From Planctomycetota bacterium (GTDB taxonomy: Bacteria > Planctomycetota > Planctomycetia > Isosphaerales > Isosphaeraceae), in contig JAJYCH010000006.1 in assembly GCA_021778575.1 (NCBI GenBank), forward strand, positions 1-22,567: a stretch of DNA of 22,567 nt, read 5' to 3'. The translations under genes and the position numbers were made by a program. A model generated the notes under the pieces. It did not search any database and had not been told where the DNA came from. It was given only the letters and a program-made list of their open reading frames with translations. This document shows positions 1 to 6,915 of the stretch, in pieces (positions within the stretch are counted from its first letter, which is position 1; each line of letters opens with the position of its first letter).

Positions 1-1798
1 ACGACCGTGGGCTGCTCGAAATGACCGTGCCCGAGCCGAAGCCCCACTCCTTGTCGGAGAAGTGCATCTTGATCCGGACGACGGTTTCCCAGGGTTTGGG
101 GTTTGCGGACGGGTTCAGACTGGGCTCGATCAACGGTTCCAGTTTGGGCTCGACCTCGGTCGTGGGAACGTCGGGCTTATCGTTCGGGACGGGGACGAGA
201 TCTTGCTGGTAGAGCGCGGCCAGACCTCGGCGATCGAGCAGGTCTCGGATGGCGTCGGGACGGACGTAGAGTCCGGTTTCTTCGGGTCCCGACCCGAGAT
301 AGACGCCTCCCAGCGCGCCGTCGGTTGTGAACAGACCACCGCCGACGGCTCGGGGCGGATTGGCTGGCTGACTCGTCCGGGTCGTTTTCATCACGTTACG
401 AATCGAGCCCGCTGCGGGTTGCCGGCCTTCCGCGTAATGGGGAAACAGCGGGTTGACCATCACGGTTTCCAGGAGCGTCGGTTCCGCTCCGGTCGAGTCG
501 GCGACCGCCAGGAGCTTGTTCCCCCGGATCGGGTTCCATGATTCGTTGGCGACCCGCGCGGTCGGCAAGACCCGGCCCGGCTTGATCCGCAAGAGCGTGA
601 GTTCTTGATTCGTATCGATATCGACGAACTGGGCAGAGAGATTGGTCTGAGCGTGCCCCGCGATCTTCGGTTCCGGACTGCCGAACAGGTCGACCAGGAT
701 TTCCGCCTGGAACCGACCATCGATAAATCTGATCCCGCCGAAACCGCGAGACGAAGTCAAGATCAGCGTTTCCGCCGCCGTGCTCTGGATCATCGTGCCG
801 GACAGTCGAATCGTGGGCTGGCCCGCTCGCTCGACCCGGATCTTGACCAGGCTATCGCCAGGCCGGGGGATGGCCGAGGCGGGCTTTGGGAGGCTCGGGA
901 GATTCTGGGCGGGCGGGTCATCCGTTCCGTGGACGTCCTGCCCGACTCCGACGGCCATTCCTGTCCCGACGATTCCTCCGACCGCCATCAAGACGGCGGC
1001 GGTTCCTAGCTTCAGCTTTGTCATGAACATCCCTTTCATTGTGGCTTGGGTCATTGCCAGGACGGTCGGCGCGATTATTCCGGTGATCGATTTACCGAGA
1101 TTCAGGACGACGGCGGCCCGGGCGGTCGTGGTGGTCAACACATGCGGCACGGCGGCCATCGGACCTGTCAGGATCGTCATTGAGGGGTTCAACCCGCGCC
1201 GTTCGAGGCGGTCGCGGAGTTTCTGGCGGCCCCGGGCGAGACGGCTTTGCAAGGTCCCGACCGGCCAGCCCAGCCGCTCGGCGGCGTCTTGCTGGGTCAA
1301 GCCTTCGAGATGACAGGTGACGACGGCGAGCCGGAACGGCTGCGGGAGCCGGTCGATCTCTTCATGAATGGCGCGGATGACGTCGGCCCGGTCGGGAGGC
1401 TCGGAGCGATCGACCTCGGGCCGGGACGCGCCTCGCTCGCGGCGCTTCCGGCGTTGCTCCATCAACCGGTTCTGCGCGGCGACTCGATAGGCCACGCCAT
1501 GCAGCCAGGGGCCGAGCGAGTCGCGAACCCAGAGCGACCGGGCTTTCCTCGCGAGGATCAAGAACGTGGCTTGAAAGGCGTCATGAGCCGAATGTTCGTC
1601 GTTGGTGACCCCTCGGGCCACGCGGAGGACCATCGAGCCATGCCGTTCCACCAGCGCCGCGAACGCGAGTTCGGACGGGTCGCCTCGGCGGGCGGCGAAC
1701 CGTTCAAGAAGCTGGCCATCGGTGAGCATCCCGGCCGCTCCCACCGCGAACAGCGTGCGAAGGTGCCGGTTACTGGTCGCAGTCGGGCCGTGGCTCAA
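1..1798 (-). CDS. ECF sigma factor fused to membrane segment and trypsin-like (pseudoprotease) domains; 3' end outside window
   Basis: The frame stays open from about 1850 to the left edge, giving 599 residues with no stop in the window. Residues about 24-190 are an ECF sigma factor: region 2 contains 'LAFAALVERHGSMVLRVARG' and 'DAFQATFLILARKARSLW', and region 4 contains 'LTQQDAAERLGWPVGTLQSR'. This matches the planctomycete sigma class that carries long C-terminal extensions. A hydrophobic segment lies at about residues 263-287. Residues about 314-533 read as an HtrA/trypsin-like beta-barrel, but the catalytic triad is replaced (ILTSSRG where ILTNxHV is expected, QELTLLRI for DLALLKI, VGGGLF for GNSGGPLF). 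From about residue 568 a second copy appears to begin (GFGSGTVIS). I chose the TTG at 1798 because GGAG lies about 8 nt upstream and because 'LRTLFAVG' before LTDGQ is typical of the family. ATG at 1729 is the alternative. The likely topology puts the sigma part in the cytoplasm and the barrel outside the membrane. Confidence 0.85.
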   Translation of the reverse strand, partial: MSHGPTATSNRHLRTLFAVGAAGMLTDGQLLERFAARRGDPSELAFAALVERHGSMVLRVARGVTNDEHSAHDAFQATFLILARKARSLWVRDSLGPWLHGVAYRVAAQNRLMEQRRKRRERGASRPEVDRSEPPDRADVIRAIHEEIDRLPQPFRLAVVTCHLEGLTQQDAAERLGWPVGTLQSRLARGRQKLRDRLERRGLNPSMTILTGPMAAVPHVLTTTTARAAVVLNLGKSITGIIAPTVLAMTQATMKGMFMTKLKLGTAAVLMAVGGIVGTGMAVGVGQDVHGTDDPPAQNLPSLPKPASAIPRPGDSLVKIRVERAGQPTIRLSGTMIQSTAAETLILTSSRGFGGIRFIDGRFQAEILVDLFGSPEPKIAGHAQTNLSAQFVDIDTNQELTLLRIKPGRVLPTARVANESWNPIRGNKLLAVADSTGAEPTLLETVMVNPLFPHYAEGRQPAAGSIRNVMKTTRTSQPANPPRAVGGGLFTTDGALGGVYLGSGPEETGLYVRPDAIRDLLDRRGLAALYQQDLVPVPNDKPDVPTTEVEPKLEPLIEPSLNPSANPKPWETVVRIKMHFSDKEWGFGSGTVISSSPRS

Positions 1799-1884
1799 AG
1801 GGTGGTCTCCAGGAAGGGCGTCCGAGCGTTCATCCGAGAGTAATGGCCGCCGAGGGAGGGATTATTCCAGGAATTCGTTAAAAG

Positions 1885-1912
1885 CGGGTAGCAGGTAGCG
1901 GGTAGCAGGTAG
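1885..1912. repeat. Four inverted heptamer units facing the main array
   Basis: Four consecutive 7-bp units alternate CGGGTAG and CAGGTAG. They are the reverse complement of the CTACCCG unit in the array at 1986-2286. They lie about 87 bp upstream of the TTG start of the left sigma-factor gene. In a leftward transcript they would be CTACCTG/CTACCCG and could pair with the CGGGTAG units encoded by the array. Confidence 0.9.
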
Positions 1913-1985
1913 CCAGAGATGAAATGCAAGGTGCGGTCAGCATGTACGGTTCGGCCGTCACGTCGAGCCCGGATGGATCTAGCCG

Positions 1986-2286
1986 CTACGAGCTACGAGC
2001 TACGAGCTACGAGCTACGAGCTACGAGCGACGAGCTACGAGCGACGAGCTACGAGCTACGAGCTACGAGCTACGAGCTACGAGCTACGAGCGACCCGCGA
2101 CCCGCGACCCGCGACCCGCGACCCGCGACCCGCGACCCGCTACGAGCTACCCGCTACGAGCTACCCGCTACCCGCTACCCGCTACCCGCTACGAGCTACC
2201 CGCTACCCGCTACCCGCTACCCGCTACCCGCTACCCGCTACCCGCTACCCGCTACCCGCTACCCGCTACCCGCTACCCGCTACCCG
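1986..2286. repeat. Heptanucleotide tandem array, 43 units
   Basis: Exactly 43 contiguous 7-bp units fit C-[T/G]-A-C-[G/C]-[A/C]-G. The blocks are: CTACGAG with two CGACGAG variants (1986-2090), seven CGACCCG (2091-2139), then mostly CTACCCG with CTACGAG at 2140, 2154 and 2189 (2140-2286). On the minus strand the right and middle parts read as GGG runs separated by 4-nt loops (TAGC or TCGC), which fits the G3-N1-7 G-quadruplex pattern. The array directly abuts the sigma gene at 2287-2904, whose TAG stop (CTA at 2287-2289) falls in what would be the next unit. Similar heptamer arrays (STRR) are known from cyanobacteria; homology to those is not claimed. Confidence 0.95.
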
Positions 2287-2904
2287 CTATTTCCTGGGTC
2301 CATCCATCGTCCGCTTGAGCGTCTTTAACCCTCTGGCCCAGACCCCTTTGATGCTTTTGCGGCTGACACCCATCCGGTCGCCGATCCCTTCGAAGGAGAG
2401 GTTCTCGGCGAAGTAGAGCCAGAGGATCTCGGCCTCGGATTCGGGAAGTGCGGAGAGGGCGTCGGCAAGAAGGACGACCTGCTCTCGACGGCTCGCGGCC
2501 TCGCTCGGGCTGGTCTGGCTGAGGGCGAGCATGTCGAGGAGTTTCCCCCCCTGGCTGCCATCGCCGCCACCGCCGGGAAGATCCCAGGCAGCGTCGAGCG
2601 GGACGTCGGGGCCGCCCCCTGATCGTTTGGCCCGGCTGTGGTACCGCCCGAGGTCAGCCAGCTTCTGCCCGACCAGGCGACGGAGCCAGCCGACCAGCGC
2701 GGCCTCGTTCTGGCCGGTAAACTGGGGAAATTGTTTGACGACCTCGACGAGCGCATCCTGAACGACGTCGGACAGCTCGACCCGTTCGCGGAGCTTGGGG
2801 CCAAGTCCGGTCCGGACGACCATCCGCATGTAGTTGCGGTACAGGTTGCAAAGCTCGCCGAGCGCCTCGACCTCGCCGGCCCGGGCTCTCGCGATCAGCT
2901 CCAT
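2287..2904 (-). CDS. ECF-type RNA polymerase sigma factor (planctomycete class)
   Basis: This 205-residue protein has a sigma-70 region 2 (about residues 5-85, including 'ELSDVVQDALVEVVKQFPQF' and 'ALVGWLRRLVGQKLADL'), a Gly/Ser-rich linker, and region 4 (about 135-200, with 'LPESEAEILWLYFAENLSFE' then 'IGDRMGVSRKSIKGVWARGL'). Region 4 binds the -35 element. The type resembles planctomycete ECF factors often encoded next to Ser/Thr kinases, but no kinase is adjacent here; the nearest is about 5 kb away. I chose ATG at 2904 because GGAGG lies 4 nt upstream; ATG at 2919 is in frame but overlaps that ribosome site. The stop codon lies at the border of the heptamer array. No anti-sigma factor gene is visible nearby. 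Confidence 0.9.
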   Translation of the reverse strand: MELIARARAGEVEALGELCNLYRNYMRMVVRTGLGPKLRERVELSDVVQDALVEVVKQFPQFTGQNEAALVGWLRRLVGQKLADLGRYHSRAKRSGGGPDVPLDAAWDLPGGGGDGSQGGKLLDMLALSQTSPSEAASRREQVVLLADALSALPESEAEILWLYFAENLSFEGIGDRMGVSRKSIKGVWARGLKTLKRTMDGPRK

Positions 2905-3231
2905 CGGTCCTCCGCCCATCGCCGAATCGCCTCCCCGCTGGCCGTTCTGGCCTGGCCGTGGCGTCTTCGGCCCCGCATACAGAAGTCAGCGTCAAGCCCG
3001 ACGCCTTCGGACTCAGTTTCAATGATCCCCTGACCGACCCCATTTCGACAAGTCCCGAACCGAAACGCTTCGGAGATCCCACGTAAAGAATTATAAGGGA
3101 GTGCGCCAGTGGCCCCTCATTGGCGAGAATCGAACCCGGCGACGCTCTTGAGCTGGGTCTCGTCCCGACCGGATTTCTTCGGGTAGAATTGAGGGCTGGT
3201 ACGCCGCGAAAAATCGAAGAACAGGCTGACC
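2905..3231. other. Divergent intergenic region
   Basis: This stretch separates the minus-strand sigma gene from the plus-strand membrane protein gene. On the minus strand there is a perfect TATAAT at 3095-3090, about 185 bp before the sigma start, but no recognisable -35 element at 16-18 bp. I see no convincing gene, tRNA or terminator. Confidence 0.4.
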
Positions 3232-3846
3232 ATGCGAGCACCACGAATCTCCACAAGATTGCTGATGCTGACGGTCGCCGCGTCGGCCTTGATCTTTGGT
3301 GGTATCCGATCTTGCCATTACTTGTATTACATGGATCTTATTTACACTCAGAATCAGTTTGAACAGGTTAAAGGAATCACCGATGTCCACATTTATGGGT
3401 CCGACGATGTGACTTATGAAGTCTACTACGCGACCTTCAGCCTCGTCGGTCGGCCCGACGCGGTGATCGGTATCCAGGGGCCGGCGGGGGGCCTGGTGGG
3501 GAATCCGGAGCATCTCTGGATCAGTAATCTTGGACCGGTGGGTTTCTACGAATACAGCTACGGATTTCAGAACATGTTCGATACATCGGGAAATCCCACC
3601 AGGTGCATGGGGTCTTGTGATTGGATCGACATCGGACCTTCGGGAGATTACGCGGCGCTGCTGCCCGTCAAGATCCGCGACCTGAACGATGTCGTCTCGC
3701 ATTACGACGAGCTGGTCCGGTTCTTTTCCGGCTGGGCCAATGAAAATCGCTGGAAAGAGCTGCCCACACATTCCGACATGCGGAGAATGTACTACGTGAG
3801 CCCAACAGGCACGCGACCGACTTCTCCGCCGCCGAATTTTCCTTGA
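3232..3846 (+). CDS. Hypothetical membrane-anchored protein
   Basis: This 204-residue protein starts 'MRAPRISTRLLMLTVAASAL', a short basic stretch followed by one transmembrane helix (about residues 8-25). The 'R-x-S/T-x-R-x-L-M' beginning recurs in small planctomycete membrane proteins and also in the next gene. The remainder is probably extracytoplasmic and rich in Tyr, Gly and Pro, with Cys residues in 'RCMGSCDW' and a proline-rich C-terminus. The ribosome site (AGG about 8 nt upstream) is weak. No known domain is recognised and no function is proposed. A long antisense frame covers the same bases, but the protein-like N-terminus supports this strand. Confidence 0.6.
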   Translation: MRAPRISTRLLMLTVAASALIFGGIRSCHYLYYMDLIYTQNQFEQVKGITDVHIYGSDDVTYEVYYATFSLVGRPDAVIGIQGPAGGLVGNPEHLWISNLGPVGFYEYSYGFQNMFDTSGNPTRCMGSCDWIDIGPSGDYAALLPVKIRDLNDVVSHYDELVRFFSGWANENRWKELPTHSDMRRMYYVSPTGTRPTSPPPNFP

Positions 3847-3897
3847 GGGATCGACCACCAGGTTCTCAAGACCCTGTCGATCCTTGGAGTTCGAGTC

Positions 3898-4194
3898 ATG
3901 GCTGAAAAAACGGTTCGTAGACTCACGATCCGGTTGATGATGGTTCTGGTCGCCGTCGCGGCAGGGATCGCGTGGGGCTTCAGTCTTCAATTCGGCAAGG
4001 ATCTGCGGATCGCCGCGGATAATCAGCATGACGTTGAGACGCGAAAGGAAGCGGTGGCCCGGCTGAGCCAGGAAGATCAACAAAAGCTCAATCGGTATCT
4101 GACCGATCGATTGCCGGGCGACTGGGATTTGGTCAATTGGGGCGGACCTGGTCACGCCCACGGATCTCCTCCAGCGCCTTCAAGGTTTCGCTGA
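3898..4194 (+). CDS. Small hypothetical membrane-anchored protein, 3' overlap with bcp
   Basis: This 98-residue protein starts 'MAEKTVRRLTIRLMMVLVAV' with one transmembrane helix (about residues 11-30), so it shares the N-terminal module of the gene at 3232. A short charged helix follows, resembling 'ETRKEAVARLSQEDQQKLNR'. GGAG lies 8 nt before the ATG. The last 62 bp overlap the convergent peroxiredoxin gene, and the final residues (about 80-98, Gly/Pro/His-rich) look unlike a folded end. The original stop may have been lost so that translation runs into the neighbour. Confidence 0.6.
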   Translation: MAEKTVRRLTIRLMMVLVAVAAGIAWGFSLQFGKDLRIAADNQHDVETRKEAVARLSQEDQQKLNRYLTDRLPGDWDLVNWGGPGHAHGSPPAPSRFR

Positions 4195-4618
4195 TATGGC
4201 TCAGCGGGCGAAGCTGTGCCGAGACGATGTTCCGGACGATCCCGTTGCGATCGATCAGGTAGGTCACCCGGCCCGGGATCAGACCCAGTGTCTTCGGGAC
4301 TCCGTACAAAGCTCTCAACGCCCCCTTGGTGTCGGTCAGGAGCGGGAACGGCAGGCGGTGCTTGCCGGCGAACGCCTGGTGATCGCTGGCCTTGTCGGAA
4401 CTGACTCCGAGGACCACGGCACCGGCTCCGAGGAACTCCTCGTGGCTGTCGCGGAACGAGCAGGCTTCCGCCGTGCAGGCGGGCGAGTCGTCTTTTGGGT
4501 AGAAGAACAGGACGACTTCCGACTTCCCTCGGTAGTCGCCCAGTGTGATCGTCCGACCGTCCGACGACGGCAACGTAAAGTCCGGTGCCAGGTCGCCTAC
4601 CTTCAGACTCGAAGCCAT
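4133..4618 (-). CDS. bcp: Peroxiredoxin, Bcp/PrxQ type
   Basis: This 161-residue thioredoxin-fold protein reduces hydrogen peroxide and organic hydroperoxides in the cytoplasm. It has 'VGDLAPDFTLPSSDG' at the N-terminus and 'VVLFFYPKDDSPACTAEACS', which holds the peroxidatic Cys and a second Cys five residues later, the Bcp/PrxQ arrangement. The usual TPGC motif is SPAC here, so Thr is replaced by Ser. 'VTYLIDRNGIVRNIV' is the typical later strand. The length is normal for the family. The start has GAGG about 8 nt upstream. It is convergent with, and overlaps by 62 bp, the small membrane protein gene at 3898. Confidence 0.93.
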   Translation of the reverse strand: MASSLKVGDLAPDFTLPSSDGRTITLGDYRGKSEVVLFFYPKDDSPACTAEACSFRDSHEEFLGAGAVVLGVSSDKASDHQAFAGKHRLPFPLLTDTKGALRALYGVPKTLGLIPGRVTYLIDRNGIVRNIVSAQLRPLSHISETLKALEEIRGRDQVRPN

Positions 4619-4738
4619 CGCGCGGTCCTCAATCGGGTCGATCCGGATCTACCTGGTCTGTCCAGGGACTTGATTGTAGCCATCTTGAGGGGCATCGTGC
4701 GGATCGGGATCGGAATGTTCACCCAGGGGAGTTCAACG

Positions 4739-5059
4739 ATGACCTGGACCCTCGCCGCGACGCTTGACGACCTGCCCAGCGGGTCGAGCCGGGAATTCTG
4801 GCGCGACGGGCGGGTTTACGCCCTGTTCCGGGTGGGCGACTCGATCACCTGCATCGACGGCCGCTGCCCGCACCAGGGGGGGCGGCTGGCGAACGGGACC
4901 TTCGCCGGCTCGACGGTCACTTGCCCACGACTGGGCTGCCTCCGCTGGTCGTTTGACGTGACGACCGGCGCCGCTTCGGTCGGCGAAACTCTGACCCGCC
5001 GTCTTTACCCGGTTCGCCTGGAGGAGTCGGCGGTCTTCGTGGCCTTGCCGGAGACCTGA
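4739..5059 (+). CDS. Rieske-like [2Fe-2S] protein with altered second ligand pair
   Basis: This 106-residue protein has the small soluble Rieske ferredoxin layout ('REFWRDGRVYALFRVGD', then C43-P-H45-Q-G-G, sixteen residues, then C62-P-R-L-G-C67, then 'WSFDVTTG'). In the family, C-x-H and C-x-x-H bind the cluster and pass electrons to oxygenases. Here position 65 is Leu, not His, and no His follows anywhere in the protein, so normal Rieske ligation is incomplete; Cys67 is the only nearby substitute. I chose ATG at 4739 because GGGGAG lies about 8 nt upstream and the domain starts there; the frame continues upstream without meaningful sequence. The cupin gene follows 101 bp downstream on the same strand, suggesting a pair. 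Confidence 0.8.
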   Translation: MTWTLAATLDDLPSGSSREFWRDGRVYALFRVGDSITCIDGRCPHQGGRLANGTFAGSTVTCPRLGCLRWSFDVTTGAASVGETLTRRLYPVRLEESAVFVALPET

Positions 5060-5160
5060 ACGGACGCGATACTTCAAGAAAGCAAACCGGAATTTCCGGC
5101 TGGTCTGCCCGGCCGGTTCGATCCCGACTCGTCTCGTCCCGATCCTGGAGCACCCGAGCC

Positions 5161-6114
5161 ATGCCCAACCCCCAAGCCACGGTCGAGGCTTCGGCCGTCC
5201 CCGAGTCGTTGACCGCCGACGTCCGGATCTACGAATACAGTCAGGCGGCCGACCCGATCGCGTCGGGAGCCACTCCGCCGATCCCGTATACCGACTTCCC
5301 GGCGACGCTCCACCAGACCGGTCCGTCGCGGATCATTCCGCTCGACCTCAGCGGCAAGCTCAAGCGTCCCGGCCCCTTGACCAGCCCCGGCCTGGCCGCC
5401 AGCTTCGTCCGGATCTTACCCGGCGAGTCGGTCGAGACGGCTCCCAATGCCTCGTCCGAACTTTATTACGTTCTCCGAGGCCGAGGGATCACCCGGTTCG
5501 GCGGCCAGGACATCCCCTGGACTCAGGGGGACATCTTGACCCTTCCTTCGGGCACCGGCGCGACTCACACGGCCGAGGACGACGCCGCGTTCTACTGGGT
5601 CCACGACGAGCCGTTGCTCCGCTACCTGGGAGCCAGGGCCGCCGAGCCGACCTTCAATCCCACGCTGTTCCGCGCCGAGGAAACGCTCGCCGAACTGGCC
5701 AAGGCCGCCGCCGATCCCGAGGCCGTCAACCGGAGCCGGATCAGCGTCTTGCTGGCCAACCGGACCTGCGACCAGACCTTGACCATCACTCCGACGCTCT
5801 GGGCGATGCTCGGAATCTTGCCGATCGGAGCCGTCCAACTACCGCACCGGCACCAGTCGGTCGCGCTCGACCTGATCATCGACTGCCAGCCCGGCTGTTA
5901 CACGCTGGTCGGCAAGGAACTCGGCGAGGACGGCCGGATCATCGACCCGGTCCGTGTCGACTGGAAGCCGGCCTCGGTCTTCGTCACCCCACCCGGCGAG
6001 TGGCACGCCCACTACAACGAGTCAGGCGTCGAAGCCTATCTCCTGCCGATCCAGGACGCCGGGTTGCAGACGTATTTGCGGAGTTTGGATATCCGGTTTT
6101 ATACGGAGGATTGA
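5161..6114 (+). CDS. Bicupin protein, gentisate 1,2-dioxygenase-like
   Basis: This 317-residue protein contains two cupin barrels. The first (about residues 75-155) has 'GDILTLPSGTGATH' with His136, but its HxH motif is replaced by 'PNASSELYYVLRGRG'. The second (about 215-300) keeps likely metal ligands P-H229-R-H231 and W-H282-A-H284. Three-His ligation without Glu fits ring-cleaving dioxygenases of the gentisate family, in which the N-terminal barrel normally holds the iron; here the C-terminal one seems to do so. GGAG lies 10 nt upstream of the start. The Rieske-like gene upstream may be a redox partner, but no aromatic-degradation genes are nearby, so the substrate is unknown. Confidence 0.75.
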   Translation: MPNPQATVEASAVPESLTADVRIYEYSQAADPIASGATPPIPYTDFPATLHQTGPSRIIPLDLSGKLKRPGPLTSPGLAASFVRILPGESVETAPNASSELYYVLRGRGITRFGGQDIPWTQGDILTLPSGTGATHTAEDDAAFYWVHDEPLLRYLGARAAEPTFNPTLFRAEETLAELAKAAADPEAVNRSRISVLLANRTCDQTLTITPTLWAMLGILPIGAVQLPHRHQSVALDLIIDCQPGCYTLVGKELGEDGRIIDPVRVDWKPASVFVTPPGEWHAHYNESGVEAYLLPIQDAGLQTYLRSLDIRFYTED

Positions 6115-6153
6115 AACATGAGTATTCGTTTCCAATCTCATGAGCCTGACGAG

Positions 6154-6546
6154 TCATGTCGATGAAAGCAGAGGGATCGGGTAGGCCGCGACTTCAGCAT
6201 CGGCCGTCACGATCGTCATCCCATGTTGCAACACCTGGGCGACGAGAATGCGGTCGAACGGGTCGCGATGGAGCGTCGGGAGGCAGGCGAGATGTGTCAT
6301 CGCCGCCTCGTCGATTGGCAAGGGTGCGATCCCGTGTGCGTCCCTCTGTCGCGGCAGGTACTCAGCGGGTGGGGCCGGGAGCGGAAGTTTCCCGAGCCCG
6401 TGCTTGATGACCGCCTCCCAGACAGAGGCGGCGCTCAGATAGACCTCATTCGCCTGATCCTGGACAGCCAACCGGAAGACGACCGAGAGCCTTGGGTCGG
6501 CGGTGATATACCACAGGAAGGCATGTGTATCGAGGAGCAGCCTCAT
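6154..6546 (-). CDS. vapC: VapC-type PIN-domain toxin
   Basis: This 130-residue PIN-domain protein is a probable Mg-dependent ribonuclease toxin of a type II toxin-antitoxin pair. The acidic residues expected at the active site are visible: D6 in 'MRLLLDTHAFLWY', E44 in 'AASVWEAVIK', D98 in 'HRDPFDRILVAQ', and D116 in 'TADAEV'. The length is typical. Its ATG overlaps the antitoxin stop (ATGA, 6543-6546), so translation is probably coupled. Expression is probably autoregulated by the pair, as is usual for the family. Confidence 0.93.
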   Translation of the reverse strand: MRLLLDTHAFLWYITADPRLSVVFRLAVQDQANEVYLSAASVWEAVIKHGLGKLPLPAPPAEYLPRQRDAHGIAPLPIDEAAMTHLACLPTLHRDPFDRILVAQVLQHGMTIVTADAEVAAYPIPLLSST

Positions 6547-6782
6547 CGTCCCTCGAATTCCCAGAGGAAATCCTCGGGAAGAGAAGAATCGAAGTCGTCC
6601 GGAACAGTGAATGCCCCTGCGGCCAGGCCGAACGGTCGAGGGGCGGACTGCGGCGAGTCGATCGGTCGCAACTCGGCCACGGGTCGGCCATCGCGTGACA
6701 CGATGAGCCGTTCGCCAGCCTCGACGCGATCGAGGAGAGCCGCAGGGTCGCGCTGAAGGTCTTGAAGGCTGATGGCGTTCAT
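6543..6782 (-). CDS. Phd/YefM-type antitoxin
   Basis: This 79-residue protein begins 'MNAISLQDLQRDPAALLDRV', followed by 'GERLIVSRDGRPVAELRPI', the classic Phd/YefM DNA-binding fold. The C-terminal part (about residues 45-79, acidic and aromatic: 'DDFDSSLPEDFLWEF') should be the toxin-neutralising tail. It overlaps the toxin gene by 4 bp. On the coding strand TATATT lies six bases before the ATG, which would suit a leaderless transcript, but no matching -35 box is visible. Confidence 0.9.
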   Translation of the reverse strand: MNAISLQDLQRDPAALLDRVEAGERLIVSRDGRPVAELRPIDSPQSAPRPFGLAAGAFTVPDDFDSSLPEDFLWEFEGR

Positions 6783-6915
6783 GTCATCAATATAGTCGAT
6801 CGGGGCGGTCGGCAGGAGGCCACCCCACCGGAAATGAAAAATGCTCGGGATGAACCCGCTCCATCGACGTTACATGAAACTCACAGAATCACCACCCCGA
6901 CGATTTTCAGTGGAG

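Noticed and set aside
1986..2286. CRISPR array
   Set aside because: The repeats are 7 bp, contiguous and without spacers; no cas genes are present.
1919..2416. Plus-strand open frames of 165 and 134 codons across the heptamer array (repeats such as ELRATSY and RYPLPAT)
   Set aside because: They exist only because the 7-bp unit lacks stop codons in several frames; the 3' ends run antisense through the sigma gene and there is no protein-like content outside the repeat.
3110..3160. Sequence resembling a tRNA T-loop (GGTTCGATTCTC on the minus strand)
   Set aside because: The T-stem does not pair and no acceptor, D or anticodon stems can be drawn.
3091..4161. 356-codon minus-strand open frame opposite the two small membrane protein genes
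   Set aside because: The translation is low in recognisable structure, while the plus strand gives signal-anchor N-termini and ribosome sites.
4196..4738. Extended N-terminus of the Rieske-like protein
   Set aside because: This part is antisense to bcp and its upstream region; a strong ribosome site precedes ATG at 4739.
6117..6142. Inverted repeat CATGAG..CTCATG after the cupin gene as a terminator
   Set aside because: The stem is only 6 bp, the loop is 14 nt and no T-run follows.
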